Part shown: piece after piece, positions 48,474-61,617 of the stretch | Layout: the number at the start of each line of letters is the position of its first letter | How positions within the stretch are numbered: position 1 is the first letter of the stretch | NCBI GenBank assembly: GCA_000349905.1 | Contig: KB722736.1 | Span: 1 to 64,000, forward strand | DNA from: Volvariella volvacea V23 | Lineage: Eukaryota > Basidiomycota > Agaricomycetes > Agaricales > Pluteaceae | Length of the DNA: 64,000 bases | Direction of reading: 5' to 3' | Translations under genes and position numbers: made by a program | Notes under the pieces: model-generated | The model's database searches: none | Told to the model about the DNA's origin: nothing | The model's input: the letters and a program-made list of their open reading frames with translations, nothing else

Positions 48474-51302
48474 CTTGAGGCTACAGTACGCACCCAGAGT
48501 GGGTTAGCTTAGCCTTAACCTCTCCGATCCGGTTGAGCGCCTGTCAGTTGTTATTGTGGCACACATCTCGCTTGTCCACACTCCAACGGTTACCTGCTTA
48601 GGGCTTCAATCTTGTTGTCCTGGTACGGCGAGCGGTATTCTATCAGGAACACTTGCCAAATCCGTCATCGTACTTGAGTCGCCTGGTCCCAACGACATGC
48701 AATACGACACATTATCCAATGCTTAACCTCTCCGAGTCCTCCTTATCCCCCTCATTTCCCGAACATTCTGACTTGTAACCTCACCTATATCAGGTTCTTC
48801 TATTATCCTAGACCCTTCCCGCTCCTCATTTAGGATGGAACATGCCATACCACATCGTCATCTCCCTCAGTCATGTCCCTCATCTCCGAGTCATACCGTA
48901 CATCATACGGAACGGCAAGTACACTATCACATTATCCATCCTCCCAAGACACACCACACAGCCATGTCATCCCCAACACCGTGCAAACAACCCTCTTTAG
49001 GTGCGAGTGAATGATAGGAACTGATACTGATCCTCCACCCCGGATCCGCTGCGCAGCATACAGATCACACCCTCTTCCCTATCATATTATACTAATGTAA
49101 GCACCACCCTCTTCAACATTCCTGCGCGTAAAGCGACAATACCAATCGTATGATATGTTCCATTTCCTGCAGGGGCCATATTTGCCCCGTCCATACCGCT
49201 CTCTTTCGATAAAGTCCACCCCTTTTCCCTGTCCCGTTGGCCCCGAGTGTCTCGTGCGCTCCGTCATTGCATTTTAACCTGAATGAGTCGTATGGCCTCG
49301 AGGCGTCTTGACACCATATCATGAGGGCGCTCCAGAGCTTGGAGCCAACACATACGAAAAGCACTAAGCCAAGCTGAGCAAAAAAAAAAAAACAGCAAAC
49401 GCCGTACTTCTTCCCCCTTCCTTCTTCCCTCTCCCCATACGTCACCGCACGAACTGTCTCCCGCCCTTTGAGAAACCTTATAAAAAATAAATTTTCTGGA
49501 TAAATGAGGGAATAAAATATTCTTAGTATGGCATACAATGTCGTCATTTACTAATTTTACGGGCCGTGGACCTCGACGTTCACAGGTGCTATTTAGAGTA
49601 AGATACCCGAGACAGGCCATATTAAAAACTCGCGTGCGAATCCCCCTGGGAGTTGGGTTTGTGTTTCGCCTGGAGGGTATTTCAGAGAAAGAAAAAACCC
49701 GGAGGCCGTAGCAAATCTCCGTTCCAACCAGGCGCTTCTATATGAGGTTGTCGCGTACGAAATGGTGCTGTGGTCAGCTGGACTGGATGTATCATGTTGT
49801 ATCGTAGTATACGTATAATACGTACGCTACCTGGAGCCATACGTGTATGGATATTTCATTCTACTGTATTTGTATCACCACGAGAGTCAGCTCGTCCAAC
49901 ATTGATTTCGAGCCCGTAACATGTACGGCAAATACAGCATCGACACCCCTGACATAGATACTGCCACAATACACTCCGCGCTACGCTCATGACACATCGC
50001 AGTACAGCAAGTCCCACAGCATTACAACAAGTTGTATATAGAGCTCCGAGTATCAAGAGCGTTTATATTCCAAGAGACAGCCGCACGCCTGACAACCACC
50101 AAGGACACACCATTACGCGCCAGCACACCACCTATACGTGCGTCTATGAATGTACGTACAAGGGAGCCAACCTTATGCACAGTCCGAGTTTCACATTCAC
50201 CGGTAAGGAAAGCTAAAAGGCCCGGGCTCGAGGTAGCGGTATTGGCATTAGCAACTCGAATACGTGGACCCTCGCGAACTCGCTGCGCCGGGGCGGGCGA
50301 TCCTGAGCGGCACAATGCAAGGTTCTCGTGCAAAGTGCGGAGACATTCTGAAATGAACTACAGTGCTCTTCCCTTCCCCAACAGCTATCAGGCTGGCTGC
50401 GCCGACTGGGTGGGTTTCAATGTGATGTGATCAATAATAACGTCGATACCGACACGATATGATATGATATATATTATACAGCACAATAAGAGGGAATTGG
50501 GGATATAAATCCAGTATAGCGTTATAGCGTTACTGTTACACCTCCTTCTCTCCATGGTTGTGGTCCGCACCCGACTCTGCTGAGCTATAGTGGTACTGCA
50601 GAAGCACCGTTAGTAATAGTTGCAGTAGTAACCCACCACCCACAGGCCCCTATCCCGAGATGGAGATCCAAGGTTGACACGCCGCACCGTGGACGAATTA
50701 ATATAATTTACACCTAGGGTGGGTCATCAGTATCAATATCAATCGCCACCGTCGTGCACATATTTGTTGGTGGTGGCGCGGTGGTTCTTCGCGTATACTG
50801 TGTCACCTTAACAGCATTTAGTAGAAGAGTCCGAGTCCGGGTCTGCGTGCCAAATCCGTGACCGGCAGTGGCAAAGTCCGAATCTCATCTCATCTAGGCT
50901 TAGGCCTCAGGCTGTACAAGCATATTCCACGCATCTGTACAACTGGGGACAAATGTGCTATGTGGTGTAGTAATCTACTAGCACGCATATACACACGTCT
51001 TCTCTCACACGTGCAGAGGATGTGTGCGATATAGACAACAGACTATAATGCAGTACTCTATGTTCATGCCAGTGTTCATGTTCTGATCACGAGTGGTGGT
51101 CCTAGGACAGGGTCCCATGTGAAACGGAGAACCGAGCACCTTCCTTCTCCCTTTCCCTTGCTCGTGCGCAGCAGCACGCTCAAAGCAAATACAAGCACGT
51201 ACAGCCTCGCTGCGTCACGAGCCGGGCTGGCTGCGCGCTGTAATTGCACCCAACCACAGCTGCGATCGACCGAGTCGGGGTCCCGATTCCGTTCGGACAA
51301 TG

Positions 51303-51320
51303 TTCGAATTCGAATTCGAA
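51303..51320. repeat. 18-bp perfect palindrome
   Basis: TTCGAATTCGAATTCGAA equals its own reverse complement (three TTCGAA units overlapping by AATT spacing). It lies in non-coding sequence. Confidence 0.8.
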
Positions 51321-51927
51321 GCTCAGCCCTAGGTTTTTTTTTTGTGAATGTGTCCCCGAGTACGAGTACGAGTGCGCCAAGTTGCCTTGCTCGCACGCTC
51401 CTCTCGCGTTCATCACATCACGTTGTGTGTGGTGTGGTGTGTGTGCCACATACTTACTACATACTGCACGACCTACAGCATTAGTGGCATGTGAATGCGT
51501 GTAGTAGGTTATGTGTTTTCTGATAGCTATGTAGGTAAGTGCTCTGATCATGAATTCTTCATGTTCATGCTGACACTGAGGCCTGAGGGCCAGAGTTGGG
51601 CATGGAGTGAGGTATTGTTCATTCACAACTATGCATTCCTACTATACTCACGCTCACGTCGCCGTCCATTACACTTACAGTACCATAGCATGCTCACCTC
51701 ACTTCACCTCACCTCACCACTAATATACTAATATCCCAAAATTAGACTGGCAAGGCTTCACTGGCAAGGCCTTCCCACCCCAACCCGGTTATGAGTTAGT
51801 TATGTGAGCACTTTATCCAAAACGACGACCTTGCTCCGCTCCGTGCCGCGTCGTCATCGCGTCATCACTTGCACCTGCAGCCTGGCCCATACAGCACTGT
51901 AACCCGGGCCACACACAAGGCAGCGAT

Positions 51928-52180
51928 TAAAACCCAGGCGAGGCGGTGAATTTCCAAACTGCAATCGCCCATGCGCGATACATTCACGGCCACCAGTCTT
52001 CAGGCCCATTTCCGACTCGAGCGTGTCGGAAAGCGTGCACTCGCAGTTGCCGTCTGTCTGCAACACAGCGGGTAAAACAACAAACTTGGCGAGGCGATGA
52101 ATTTCAATCCCGCAAATCGTCCAATGATCGTATATGCCCAATACATTCGCAGGTAACGAGCCTTCAGGCCATTCCCGAAA
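51928..52180. repeat. Imperfect ~95-110-bp direct repeat, period ~144 bp
   Basis: Copies at about 51928-52020 and 52072-52180 share 'gcgaggcg-tgaatttc', '-gcaa-tcg-cca-', 'atacattc' and '-cttcaggcc' with substitutions. A 172-aa minus ORF (51854-52372) spans both, and its two copies would read 'GIYDHWTICGIEIHRLA' and 'RECIAHGRLQFGNSPPRLG'. Whether that ORF is a gene is unknown. Confidence 0.55.
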
Positions 52181-54018
52181 GCCTGCCCGCGCGTCTGGGT
52201 CTGGTTCGAGATCGGGCTCAGTGACATGAAAGCCCAGATCAACAAGGCCAGGAAAGAAAAGTCCATGGGGAGAGAGGAGCAAATTGTCTCTCCGAAACGT
52301 TGATGGCGAGGGTGCGAAAATGAACGAGTCGGACATCCCACTGCGATGTATGCACTCTGTCCAAGGTAGCACCCCCCCTTCTCCTCTGGGATCATAGAAA
52401 TCTTCGTGGTAGCGCAGTGAATGCAGTGAGTATGAAACTGCAGTAGTGCATGTACATCATACACCACGGTCGGTCGAATTCTCCTCCGTTTGATGAAAGA
52501 CGGGTTTCGGCCAACATCCAGTGCTTGTGCCAGTATAGTATATGGGACGCTACGACTCTTGACGCCAACGCTTCCCACAAGCTCTCCGAGTACAGAGCAG
52601 GATAGTTTGAGTCTGAGCCGACGTTGACCCAACCAATCAAGATTCAACAAAACTGCACTGAGAACGGATTGAACACGGTGCATATATGCGCAGGAGTCGA
52701 CTCGGACAAGTGCCGGGCGATATGTAGTTTCGCTGGCGAAGGTTCTGATGATCCAAGCACAAGAGTGAGGCGGTGAGCTTGGGAGATCGTACTCACACTG
52801 TACCTCAGGTCTAAGATGGAGACCATAAGAAATTGAATCACCACCGAGGTCTCAGACGCGATTCCGCTGGAAGATCCGGAGCCTGTGCAAGGCGGTGTCA
52901 ACGAGCACCGATCCCTTTCCAGTCTCCAGTCGACACGCATACGGTCACGGTACTGTATATGCGCACATTACTGCACCAACAACGTGAACGGCTGGCTGTA
53001 CGCGACTTGTAGCCTTGGGCCAGCCAACAACTTTCGTCATACCAGGATGATGCATATGGACTTTCTGTTTCTGTAATCAGGACTCGGACTTTGGGACTGA
53101 CGTGCCATGATCGCCGCGCAGCAGGGTGTGCAGGTCAACCAGACCTATGTAGTGTGGGTATATGCGCAGTAGATGATGACGCCAGTACAGTAAAGCTTGT
53201 GCGTGAGAGTGTGTGAATAGCTCAGCTTTCCTGGTCTCAAGTGAGACGAGGGAGCGTTGGGCAGGACAGCTCGATAGCCCAAGACGAGATAGGATAGGTG
53301 CGATATGCTCGGTGAAGAATGGGGTGGCCTCGACGCCACGCACATGCGTGGACAGAACAGGGCACAGTTAATTAAAGCATCGACCAGCCCATTGACGGGC
53401 AAATGTCGTGAACCCCTTTGATCAACAATAACGGTGAAAGGGAAAAGAGATTGTTTAAAAAATTTGATTGATGGTCCGTGATATGGAATGCATGCATTGG
53501 CGATACAGGATGGGTGGACCGGGGGTGTAAATTGGGTATTTGAATTGGACTTGCAGATGTGTCCCGCTGTGCGGGCGATGGAGAAGAAGCCTGGAAGACA
53601 TCAGGCTCTTTGTCAGGAGCCCAGGACAATGGAGCGAGCTCTCATGATCACGTCGCCAGGCGTCTTATTATTACGGTAGGAAGGACAAGGGGACTCCAAG
53701 TTTAAGTGTGCTTGGGCAGGACAATCAGCAGCGTGGTGTGGAGAAATGGAGAATCGAGCGGGCAGGGGGCAGACGAAAGGGACTGCCCGGCGAGGAGGAG
53801 ATGGTGGAGATTGCAGATAACGCTTACCACATCGCCCATTGTGATACCGTTTTAGAGTTCCCGTTTGTCTCTCTGCCTTATGGGGCACCAGGGAGAGGCC
53901 GAGGGTCACGGCTAGCGCATAACGGGTGACGCGTGACAGGGAAAACATGGCCGGAAGGAAGCGAGAAAGAGCCCGAAAAAGGGAGGGCGAGAAGGTGGGG
54001 ACGGCGCAGGGGAGGGAT

Positions 54019-54024
54019 CACGTG
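54019..54024. promoter_or_regulatory. CACGTG E-box upstream of the cyclin gene
   Basis: CACGTG lies 324 bp before the cyclin start, in a purine-rich stretch. In yeast this is the core recognised by Pho4 and Cbf1, the former controlled by the Pho85-Pho80 kinase. Single motif; role inferred. Confidence 0.3.
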
Positions 54025-54347
54025 CGGGAGGGGATAAGGGCAAGGCTATGGGGAATCCCCAGGACCGGGGGGGCAGGGGGGCGGGCAGGAGTTTTGTTGG
54101 GATTGCAAAACGAGAAAATAATAGAAAAGAAACGGCCGGAAAAGGCAGGGGATGATGTCTTGTCTTGGAGGAGTTGCTCCGAGCATCGTTTGCCATTACG
54201 GTTGGAGATTCCATCCGCTTTTTTTCTTTTAAAATATGACCCGCGCACTGGCAAGAGACTCGGTCTTGACTCCTCGACTCAGGCGCACGTCGCTGCTCCT
54301 TTTTATACTCATCCTTTCTGCCCCTTTTCGCGAACTCCCTCCCTGCC

Positions 54348-57300
54348 ATGGACGCTGCCTTGCCTCCAACACCAGACAACTTTGCATCCTCAGCCTGGTC
54401 TTCATGGCGCCATCCTCAAAAGCAGCCCACCACCCCCCTCACTCCCCCTATGACGTCGACATTCCAGCCTGCCCATCTTCACCACCTCCACCGCTCCCCG
54501 CGCATGACCCTCCCGCCAATAGCCCACCTCGAGATGAACATCTCTGCCCTGCCGCCCCGTAAGTCGCCCTCCCCGCCGCCCTCCGCCGCCTCACTGAACG
54601 TCGCGCCAGTGACGCCCCCGGCCGAGTCCTCGCCGACAAGATACCACTCACCGCGTCTCCCACCCATCAACGACATCGCGCCACCACCGCGGGCAGTGGC
54701 GGAACGCGTCAAGACGGAGGATGTGTTCCAGACGAGACCCTCGGGCGCCGACGAGCCGTACCTAGTCGACTGGCTGGACTTTGCGCGTTCGCGGTCGGCG
54801 CACTTTATCGCGGAAAAGACGTGCGAGATGATCTGCTACCTGTGGTTCGCAGCGCCCTCGGAACGGAGCTCGACAACGACAGCAGAGAGCAGTACAGCCT
54901 CCCCTCAAAAGACGTCGCCGGCCTCTCCCTCGATATCGCAGCCCTCCAGTTCCTCCCGCTTTCTCTCCTCGCCGCCGACAACCCTCCAGCTGGTCGCCAC
55001 ACCCGTGTTTGTCCAGTTTATGCAAAAGCTGCTCGAAACGACTCAGGTTTCGCAATCTGTTATTGTTCTATCGCTACATTACATTTATCGCCTCAAGGCT
55101 CGTAATCAGTCTACACCTGCCCAACCCGGGAGCGAGTTTAGGATTGCCGTGGCGGGATTGATGATGGCCAACAAATTCCTCGACGAGTAAGTCCCCCCCG
55201 CTCTCCACCTCCCGATTCTCATTTCCCTCCCAGCAACACATACACCAACAAAACCTGGTCCGAAGTCTCCGGCATCGACCTCGTCGAGATCAACAAGATG
55301 GAGCGCGAATTCCTCACGGGCGTCGAGCACAACCTCTACGTCGACAAATCGACCTACGAGTCGTGGCTCAACCTCCTCAAGGGCCTCGTCATGGCCAAGG
55401 AACGGGACAGCAGACGCCTTCGAAAGTCCCGTACGGCCGTGCGGTCGTCCACTGCGAGATATGGGCACGGTCATGCCTCTGCCTCCGCCACAGCCACGTC
55501 TTCCCACTCGCATTCCCATTATACATATCCCCCATCGTCCTACTCGAGTTACCACCATGCTGCTGCATCAAGCCACCGGGGATACACAGCGAAATACCGC
55601 GCATATTCCCACCGCGCCCGGTCGACTTCGCCTGTTCACTCGTCATCGCGATATCTGGGACCCTTTCCCTGTCACACGAGCTATACCAGCAGCAGCAACA
55701 ATGTGAATGACTATCACGGCTACCGTGACACCGTCACCAGCTCGGCTAGCAGCACGGGATACAGTCACGAAGAGAGTCTGGCGTCGTCGCCTGCACCCGC
55801 ACCGGGGACAGCCGAGATGTATGCACACTCGCCTGGCATTGGAAGTGGAGATGGAGAGGGCGAGATGGAGGGAGAGGGAGATGCGCGGTCTGGGTCGAAA
55901 CGGTCTGCGGCGGCGGCGTTCTCGCCGCGGACAGCGGGGGTGGCGTATTTCCCGTCCAAGCGGGCGATCTCTGTGACCATCCCCGAGTATCCCCAGTCGA
56001 ATTCGAGTGTGGGGGGAGGAGCGGTGGGGAGGGCGAGTGCGCCGGGGTCGTGTGTGCATTCGCCGCTGGAGGCAGATGCGCTGCATTTGCATGCGTTTGC
56101 AAAGATGTCGCTCGGGTGTGGAGGTGCGAGTGCGAGTGGGAGCAGTGAGGGGAGCAGCAGCAGCTATGGGGCTAGTTCGGAGGGCAGTGTGAGTGCGGGT
56201 GGGTCGACGTGTTCGTCGAGGACGACGTCGCCGCGGTTGGCTGCCGTGCACCACCATCAACACCAGCAGCATTATCATGATTCGTACAGCCGTTCGCACG
56301 AGTCGAGTGCTATTACTACTACTGCTACCGTCTCCGTATCCGCAACGTCTTCTTCCACGAGTGCATCCGCTTCTTCGACTTCAGCCTCGTCCTCGCCTTG
56401 GATGCAAGCGGCTTATTCAGGAACCAGCCAGGCTGCAGCTGTGCTCGCTGCCACTGCAAGTGTGCCGGAGACCTTGGTAACGGCCTATGCGTTTGATGAA
56501 ACTAGACGGACGTCTGTGCCACAGGTACGTTATCGCTATCGTTATCGTTACCTTTATTTTTTGCCTTCCCAATTTATTATCAATTCTATTGAATCGAACC
56601 AAATCCGACCCGATTCGACTGATTCGGACCGCTTTCCCCATCGAAAGTGGACTGGGCTCGTTGATTCATTTATTGCCCCGCTTCCCTTTTCTCCCCTTTT
56701 TCACACATCCCATCTGTCCTCCCTCCGCTCATCCGGTTGGGTGGCAGTCTGTCCACGGGTTCTGCCTCCCCTTTTTCCTGTTCCTTTCCCTTTCCCTTTC
56801 CCGTTTGCTCTGCAACCCGTTTGATAAGTTTACTGACACCTTGCTTCCCTTTGCCTTTTGCCCTGCCTTGCCTTTCTCTGCTCTCCTCCCCAAATCAACG
56901 CAACACAACTCAATGCAACCCTACAACACAACACTGCCCTCCCCTTCTCGCTTGTCATTCTCTTCTCGGGGTTTGCCATCTGGGCCACCTGGACGCGAAT
57001 GGCCGGTTATAGAATCTGTATTTCTATTCGTTGACGTGTTCGCCGATGGAAGAAGAGGTGGAATGGAACCAGAGCAGCCATGGCCGTGGTCATGGTCACG
57101 GCACCGGTCACGGCCATGGCGGTCACAACGGTCTTGCTCATAGACGTGAACACGAACACGGACATGGGCAAGGGAGTTCCAGGAATGGAAATAGGAAGGG
57201 CAGGTTGCGGTATCATCAGCCCGCGGTGTCGACAGCGACGGCGGGGACGACGTATAATACTGCGAACGCTTTCTGGACCACGTCGGCGCACTCGCAGGCG

Positions 57301-58332
57301 CAGGTGGAGCAGACGCAAGGGCAATCACAGGAACAGTATCCGTATCCGTACCGATATCAGTATGCATCGAGTGTGCCTACCGTTGTCCAGAGCGCTTCTG
57401 CGAGCCCACATGATGTGAACATGGAGATTGCGCCTCCTCCGCTGCCGGTGCAGCTCCCCTTGCACCCCCATCAGTCTAATCAGCATCAGCAGCAGCATCC
57501 CCATTCCCATCCTAATCACCCTAATCAGCCTGGCCACCCTCACCCCCACCCTCAGGCGAGCTCGAACCCGCTCCCTACTCCGAGGTCGACGTCAATGCCA
57601 AGTGGGTACCTGGCGGACGCAAACCATCAGATCTTGCCCCATTTCAGCGAGACGGCGTGGACCAGGCAGGAGAGGTATGATGACGGCGCTAGTGGCCCGG
57701 CTGCGGCTGCGACGGGTGGTCACGCCTCTCATGCACCTCCTCCGCCACCTGTCACTGCCCCTGCTGCCCTCCATCCGCACTCGAGCTCGAGTTCGAGCTT
57801 GCAGCAGCGAGCCTTACCTCCGCTGTCTGCGTCGTCCCTGTCGCCGTATCATCAGCCCTCGTCGACGTCAGAGTATCAGCAGCATCACACATATCGACAC
57901 GCCACTAGCGCCGCTCCTCCCCCGCCTCCCCCTGCTCCAGTTACCGCTTCTGCCCCTGCCCCTGCTCACGCCCATGCTACCGCATACTCGCCTGACGTGT
58001 CGATGACGTATAGGGAGAGCAGCAGCAGCAGCAGCCACCACCAGCACCATCACCACCAGCGTGGGCACCACGGCCACAGCCCTGCGCCTGCCCCGTTTGC
58101 GAATGCGGGCCCGCCGGGCGTGCATTTCTATCCGACGCCGTTGCAGGTGCAGAGGAGCGTTGGCGGCAGTGCCGGGTATGCGCAGCCTGTGTATTCGAGT
58201 CAGGCGCAGGCTCCTCAGTCGGGGTATGCGTATGGGTCGGGGTCGGGGTATGATTGCAGTTGTGGGTCTGTGCATGGGCATGGGCATCATCCGTCCCAGG
58301 TGTCGCACTGGACCTCGACTAGGGCGAGGTGA
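54348..58332 (+). CDS. Pcl/Pho80-family cyclin with very long low-complexity C-terminus
   Basis: Regulatory subunit expected to bind a Pho85/CDK5-type kinase. Three exons in phase: 54348-55186, 55234-56524 and 57013-58332; 1149 aa. Residues ~1-140 are Pro/Ser-rich. The cyclin box spans ~140-360: 'VDWLDFARSRSAHFIAEKTC', 'VFVQFMQKLLETTQVSQSVI', 'RIAVAGLMMANKFLDD' (across intron 1), 'NTYTNKTWSEVSGIDLVEIN', 'EREFLTGVEHNLYVDKSTYE', 'LNLLKGLVMAKERD'. A Ser-rich loop interrupts the box around residues 180-215. From ~370 onward the protein is Ser/Ala/His/Gly/Pro/Gln-rich with His-rich tracts, typical of disordered regulatory tails. Intron 2 (488 nt) is long for this genome and sits in the disordered part, so that junction is less certain than the first. 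Confidence 0.88.
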
Positions 58333-58732
58333 ATTCGTCTCCATTGCCCCTTCCGTTCTTCGCCTTCTCTCCCGCCCGACGCGGCGTTCTTTTTTTGCTC
58401 TTTTTGTTGCTATCATTATATACTACTGTCTTCTTCCCCTCCTCTTGTCCGTTTTGATTGATATGCGATACATCACAACCCGACTACTGTTGTCAGCGTT
58501 TTATAGCTATCCTTTGGGGCTTTACTTTCTTGGGTCTTGGGCGCGTGCACGAGCGACGTCTAGTCTCTTTCGTTTTTGGCTCTACATCCGCTTTTTGCCC
58601 TTTTTACCATTCGCAATCACCATTCACCATTACACGCACTCAATGTTCATATGCATATACATATCATATCCATACCTGCACTCACGCAACGCACGAACTA
58701 CAACCACGCACTGCATCGTAGTAGTAGAGAGC

Positions 58733-58751
58733 TACATACATACATACATAC
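58733..58751. repeat. (TACA)n microsatellite, ~4.75 units
   Basis: Tandem TACA units in the cyclin 3' flank. Confidence 0.85.
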
Positions 58752-58906
58752 TTTTTTGGACTTTTTATTTTTTTTGGCTACACTAGTTTATTGCCTTTTT
58801 GACCTTTGGCTATTACCGTTCACCAGCACCATTTATCATCGTCATTGTCATCACCACGCTACAATACGACCATGCACACGACGGACACGCATATACAACT
58901 CCCACG

Positions 58907-58934
58907 CACGACTCACGACTCACGACTCACGACA
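58907..58934. repeat. (CACGACT)4 heptamer repeat
   Basis: Three perfect CACGACT units followed by CACGACA, about 575 bp after the cyclin stop. Confidence 0.85.
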
Positions 58935-61617
58935 CGATGATGCTTTTGACGCGATGCGATGCGTACACCATTATACATTACATAGTACACGTAGTTTGCC
59001 TTTTTTTTTGGTAATGGTAATGCACTACTTTGCACGACGCGATACGCAGTGTGTGGGACAACAAGCTTGGGCCGAGTGCTTTGCTTGAAGGGCGGCGGGC
59101 TTTGCGATGTCTGCGACGACGGGTGTTGATGTGCAGACGAGAGTTTTTCTGCGTGGTGCCGCCGCTTTCGGTGTGAGATTTGTCGTCCCTTGTCTCGAGC
59201 CATGAATTCCGCGAAAGGGAGAGTGTCCGTGCGTGCATTGCGAGCGGGGGGCGGACGGGTGCGCAATGTTGGCTGTGTGCCGTTGGCGTTGCCGCTGCAG
59301 CATTGAGATCGCTCGGTGGCTCAGCATCCGTGGGGTTGCAGTATCCGAGGTCAGGTCGGGTACAGCGTGTTTTGTGAAGGACAATCCGATGGCCGGGGTG
59401 GCGTTCGAGTTCGAGTTGGGCCAGGGGAATGCGCAATTGACAACAGGGGGCGGTGGAGGCCGTGAGGAGACACCCGGGGGACGAGACGACAGATTTGCAT
59501 CGGCGTTGACGCTGCGAGTCTGACGCTTGCGTCGGCCGCGGTTCGAGTGAGCGTCTTCCTTTCCATGTCGAGCTAGGGAATGGAAGGCGGTGCTTCAAAA
59601 GTCTGACTCGTCTGACGTGTTGGAACGGTGGTCGGACTTGCGACTGCGAGTGTGGTGCGATGGGTGGAAAACCGAAAACAATCTTGACGCTGTGGCTGTT
59701 GCTGTCTCAAGGACGAACCCACCGGGCACTGCTGCTGCTGCTGCGCGTGGCTGGCTGACAAAGTGTGAAAACGGCGAAAATACGACCGGGTTTCTCGCAT
59801 AACCGAAGGTCTCCTTGCCCTTGAAGGCTTTAACCTCGAGCCCCTATCAGCATGCGAATAATGTAGCGCAACCCCAAGGAACAATATCATATGAGCTTGC
59901 CAGTGCGTGCACGCGTGAGTCACAGTACATTACCCATGACCAGTGAAACCAACCCAACAAACGCCGATATCGATATCGATGCATCATGGACTCGGAATTC
60001 GAAGCCTGAGGCGCCGGCTTCCAAGTTGTCAACAACGTTGTTGCTGTTGTTGGTCAAGCTAAAAAAATGTTTTATGAGAAAAACAGATTTTCCCGTGCCC
60101 AGCACCCTCAGGTTGAGCGTTTGTTTTTTTTTTTATATCCGGATCCCCCTTTGAACTAGACTCCGAATTCGACATAAAATAAGGTGCGATAATTTTGATA
60201 TCAAACCTTCGCAGAAGCAGATGTGGATGTCTCGCGGCATGTGTCGAGACCTTTCAAAGTGGGGTCTCTATAGGGATCTCCCTCCTCTCGATCTCCCACC
60301 GACCGTCAGAGTGGTAATGGTTGTCTGGTGTTTTGGCACCGCGCGCGCCAGCATCGTGCGCAAACTCCACATGCTCGTGCTGGTGCACCATCATACCTGT
60401 CAATTGCAAAAGGGAGTTGGGTAAAAGTATCCTTTGAGCCTGAAGGCTTAGGCTTACCGCGGCGCTAGCGGCAAGTGGTGCTAAAATCGGTACAAGAATG
60501 CTGGCACTGGCACGCAGCAGCGGTGCATCGTCATCACCACCGGCATCGTCCTTGTTGTCCTTGGAGATTAGGAAGCTCAATCCTGAGCGGAGAAGCGAAG
60601 CACCTCTACACGCTCACAAGAAGCCTGGGGGAGGCACAGTAAAATTTTTGCAACAGACGCATATGGTCAAATATAATGCAGTAAGTGCCATATACCACCA
60701 ATATAGTCCAGGCACTCGACTCGCGGTAAGAATCACCAGAGCCACCACCTCCACTAGCACGAGTGGGACACTAGCAACCAACAGGAGCACCGACAGGGGA
60801 GGGAGATAATAAACGCAGAGGCTAACCACGGACGCCGGAACGCTAGGTTGGACTGGCGCTAGATGCCGGAATATACGGAGTTGGCTGGTGGCGTCTGAGT
60901 CTCCTGGGTCCTGGGTCCTGTCCTACCAATGGTCGCCAATGATCAACGTCTGCTAGGATACGCGTGGCATGGCGTGGCGTGGCGGTGGTGCGATATCGAT
61001 GCGCGTAGAGGTCCTAACTCCATCCGGCCAATCAAAATCATTATCCAGTAATGAGAATAAAGCGTGTCTTTGTATGGAGCCAGATCTGCCCCTTTTGCCA
61101 ATGGTCCATCGCTAGGCACCTCGGTGCTGTAGCTACGGGACTTTCGGGGCTACGGGCCATAGGCTGGCTAAATACGGGTCTAAGACCTGCAAGTACATAA
61201 GGAACGGGGACGAAGAAGGGGAGAGGGGAGGGGCGGTTTGGTTTGGGACCTTTTTGAGATTTCCTATTCGGGACATCCGTAGAATGATGGGAGGAACAAA
61301 AAGATTTGTCGAATTTACGCAAAGAAAAAAAGGTTATTCGTGGTCAGTTAAATAAGTGAGATAAATAATTAGGGAAAATAAGGAGGGAGGCTTTTTGACT
61401 AACGGCGATTTACGTATCACCCGACTCCGCTATAGCGCATGATGCGCGTAGGGTACGGCACGGTATTGAGGACCCGTACCGAAAATTGAATTGAATTGAA
61501 TTGCGCGGCATTGTTCTCTCGCATTTTACATTTTTGTAAAAATGTACAGATGCGGTAAGTCTCGGTGCGGGGAGCGGGCGATGCAACGGATCCGGTCTGA
61601 GCGGGAGAGGACGGCAT

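Larger units (their letters stand above)
45300..54347. other. Gene-poor 9-kb region with scattered coding-like segments
   Basis: No complete gene could be assembled. Coding-like segments are listed separately. Low-complexity tracts include poly-A at 49380-49392, 'gagtac' repeats near 51360 and GT-rich sequence at 51424-51441. The last 500 bp form the purine-rich promoter of the cyclin gene. The minus-strand ORF 49113-49547 runs through the poly-A tract and is rejected. Confidence 0.4.
58333..61617. other. Cyclin 3' flank and non-coding region
   Basis: 3.3 kb with T-rich tracts, microsatellites and only shadow ORFs. A TTGAA tandem (about 61483-61503) and 'gtggcatggcgtggcgtggcg' near 60964 are short simple repeats. 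Confidence 0.4.

Noticed and set aside
49113..49547. 144-aa minus-strand ORF
   Set aside because: It runs through a 13-nt poly-A tract (Phe run) and has no recognisable features or splice context.
52000..52372. Amidohydrolase-like reading of 'GLFFPGLVDLGFHVTEPD'
   Set aside because: The metal-binding HxH pattern is absent and the rest of the ORF does not match the family.
54348..58430. Long antisense and alternate-frame ORFs over the cyclin gene, rich in Arg and His
   Set aside because: They are shadows of the repetitive GC-rich coding strand and contain no domain.
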